This document shows positions 62,432 to 64,000 of a stretch of DNA of 64,000 nt, piece after piece (the stretch's first letter is position 1; each line of letters opens with the position of its first letter). This stretch comes from Plantago major (lineage: Eukaryota > Streptophyta > Magnoliopsida > Lamiales > Plantaginaceae), in the NCBI GenBank assembly GCA_026545765.1, contig CM048839.1:20274566-20338565 (forward strand). The letters run 5' to 3'. The notes beneath the pieces are model-generated. The model did no database searches. It saw only the letters and a program-made list of their open reading frames with translations, and was not told the DNA's origin. The translations under genes and the position numbers were made by a program.

Positions 62432-62566
62432 ATAATGAAGAAGTATATTTTTTTTTAATTTGATATTTATATTGTTTATAATTATTTTATTGCGTTTGTA
62501 TATTTAAATTAACTAATATTTCAACAAAATTTAAAAAATAAAATAAAAAAGAACCAAAAACACGTT

Positions 62567-62668
62567 TGGTAGCCCTCAAGGCTGCCAGAATAGTCGTCCG
62601 TGACCTTGGGTCGCCAGTCACTTTGGCATCCTCGTGGTCGCAGCATTTGGCAGCCTTGAGGTCTACCA
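62567..62668. repeat. 102-nt foldback with 21-nt arms
   Basis: The left arm (62567-62587, starting 'tggtagccctcaagg') and right arm (62648-62668, starting 'tggcagccttgagg') are reverse complements with one mismatch. The 60-nt loop is GC-rich and could fold further. The arms are far richer in GC than the surroundings. It resembles a small hairpin precursor in size, but no known small RNA was recognised. Confidence 0.6.
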
Positions 62669-63108
62669 GATTAAATTTTGTCCGTTTCGTGAGTTTTTTT
62701 CGGTTTTTTTAAGTAATTAAAAATATTGTTTTACTGGTATGATTTGATTAAATTTATTTTTTTTATTTATAACATTGCTCTTAAATTTTAATTATGTTTA
62801 TTTGAAGATCATAATCACCTTCGTGTTCTTCAATTATGTTTGTTTGAAGATTCGAAGACAAAGATGTATGTTAGAGAGTTGAAATACATAAATAAAAGTG
62901 TTTTTGGATAAAATCACCTTCGTGTTCTTCGTGTTTTTTTTTAAAAGTTTTTTCGATTTATTCATTCGGATGATAAAATTAATTCGAATAAACTTGTTTG
63001 ATGTTTTTTTAGGTAAAATAGTAATTTTTTCAAATTATTGAACCATTTTGTAAATTATAATAATAGTGGTATTATATGTAATATGTAAAAATTTGTTCTG
63101 CGTTTAGT

Positions 63109-63130
63109 AAAAAGTGTTCTGCGTTTAACA
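63109..63130. repeat. Right arm of the 22-bp inverted repeat
   Basis: Perfect inverse of 46227-46248. The last 11 bases 'ttctgcgttta' are also repeated directly about 20 bp to the left (63095-63105), a subterminal repeat pattern common in DNA transposons. Confidence 0.6.
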
Positions 63131-63280
63131 TTCCTGTAATTTAAGTGAGTTCAAAAGGTTAAAGGATTATGAGAGTTATTCGTTCTAATGTTGGCATTTT
63201 TCCTGGAAATATATTCACAAAAAATTGAAAGTTAAGAACCTCTTGTTTAGATCAATTTTATAGAACCTCTTGTTAATAAA

Positions 63281-63963
63281 CTAGTTAATGTCCGTCGATA
63301 CTCGACGGGGTATGGAGACAAAATTTAAAATAAAAAATGATTAAATTTGTATAATAACATGTCGAAGTTGAGAAACATATAAAAACTGCAACGTAACAAA
63401 ATGCATGATCTAATCGTTTCAACATGTATCGCAAGTCACCCCTACTTGTAGAAAAGTGCATAATTAACGTAGAATAGTGAAATTGAACACAACCATTATA
63501 AAATATACATAAAAGATAAAATCAATTCATAACTTGTCGAGCACTTCTTTATAAATTACGTTTGTTGTCGTGTCATATGTAACTCTAGAATTACCATGTA
63601 CATCGTAAATTACTACGTTAAATCCCTTCCCGGTGGTAACTATAGCAACATTTAACTGACCGTGGTTGAATACATGTGAGGTAGATGCCGACGTGTGAGA
63701 GAGAATGTCCCTTACTCTTATTTATGATCATAGCAATTGATAGGGTACTTCATCTCATCGGGTGGCTCACCATCATCCTCGGAATGAAAACCTTTTGGCA
63801 CGCGTTGATTTAAGATATCATTGCCTCGATGATATGCTTCTCAAGATTAATTAGTAACTATGAGTCTTCGTCCACTGCATAATTCGAAAGTCTGATCAAT
63901 ATTTCTCATAAGCATTAGTATAAATCCAACCTTTAGTATTATCCTATGGTTAGGCAAACTACA
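63281..63963 (-). mobile_element. Helitron remnant: 3' terminus and helicase fragment
   Basis: On the - strand, a PIF1-like helicase relic at 63790 down to 63527 reads AMIINKSKGHSLSHVGIYL, close to the Helitron motif 'AMTINKSQGQSL..VGIYLP'. After a frame change follow VFNHGQLNVAI and TTTNVIYKEVLDKL with a stop. About 220 bp further on comes the terminus: a 7-bp hairpin (63292-63298 with 63302-63308, arms ccgtcga/tcgacgg), 7 bases, then CTAG at 63281-63284 followed by T on the - strand. Hairpin plus CTRR before T is the diagnostic Helitron 3' end. The element is decayed and its 5' side is not seen; the copia LTR at 63964 may have inserted into it. Confidence 0.75.
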
Positions 63964-64000
63964 TGTTAGGAATATCTGTTTAGATTTTGATCAGCAACCT
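63964..64000 (+). mobile_element. First 37 bp of another copia LTR, cut by the window edge
   Basis: The final bases TGTTAGGAATATCTGTTTAG and what follows match the first 37 bp of the element A 3' LTR at 42104 except for one base. This is the left end of a + oriented insertion of the same family. The 5 bases before it are ctaca. Confidence 0.9.

Larger units (their letters stand above)
62432..63280. other. AT-rich flank of element C
   Basis: Contains a foldback (62567-62668) and the right arm of the 22-bp inverted repeat (63109-63130). No gene is seen. Confidence 0.5.

Overview
The window is plant nuclear DNA, almost certainly from a eudicot. It has AT-rich intergenic sequence, short GT-AG introns, two LHT-type amino acid transporters with eight exons each, Stowaway and Tourist-like MITEs, an L1-like LINE, a Helitron relic, and large Ty1-copia and Ty3-gypsy elements. 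I cannot name the species.

Layout. Positions 1-12000 are the gene-bearing part. A ~160-bp tandem array and a 142-bp duplication lie upstream of two tandem LHT amino acid transporter genes on the + strand (2580-6600 and 7962-9971). An intronless TLC-domain membrane protein gene follows on the - strand (11221-11955), with three decayed copies of a 250-300 bp repeat on its 3' side. A 5'-truncated LINE (12379-15942) sits about 420 bp upstream of the TLC start codon and itself carries a solo copia LTR (12829-14480).

Positions 16000-20600 are gene-poor: decayed ~200-bp repeats split by a Stowaway MITE, an RNase H-like relic, and a MITE nested in a MITE. Positions 20640-30720 hold the 3' half of a Tat-like Ty3-gypsy element on the - strand, with antisense open segments on the + strand, one of them split by a 2-kb solo LTR.

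Positions 30720-62431 are dominated by two related SIRE/Maximus-like Ty1-copia elements placed tail to tail: a 5'-truncated copy on + (30720-43723) and a copy with both LTRs and a matching 5-bp target duplication on - (46421-62431). The truncated copy sits in an older inverted LTR of the same family (43724-44684). The right edge has a 102-nt foldback, a Helitron 3' terminus with a helicase relic, and the first 37 bases of another copia LTR that runs out of the window.

Function. Only the two LHT genes and the TLC gene look like intact host genes. The LHT pair probably imports neutral and acidic amino acids across the plasma membrane. Everything from about 12.4 kb rightward is explained mainly by successive, nested transposon insertions. 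I found no tRNA or rRNA genes, no CRISPR array and no clear new gene system. The most unusual signals are the 3' ORF of the copia family, with repeated intron-like modules, the 13-kb inverted pair of elements, and the antisense promoter-like units in the gypsy element.
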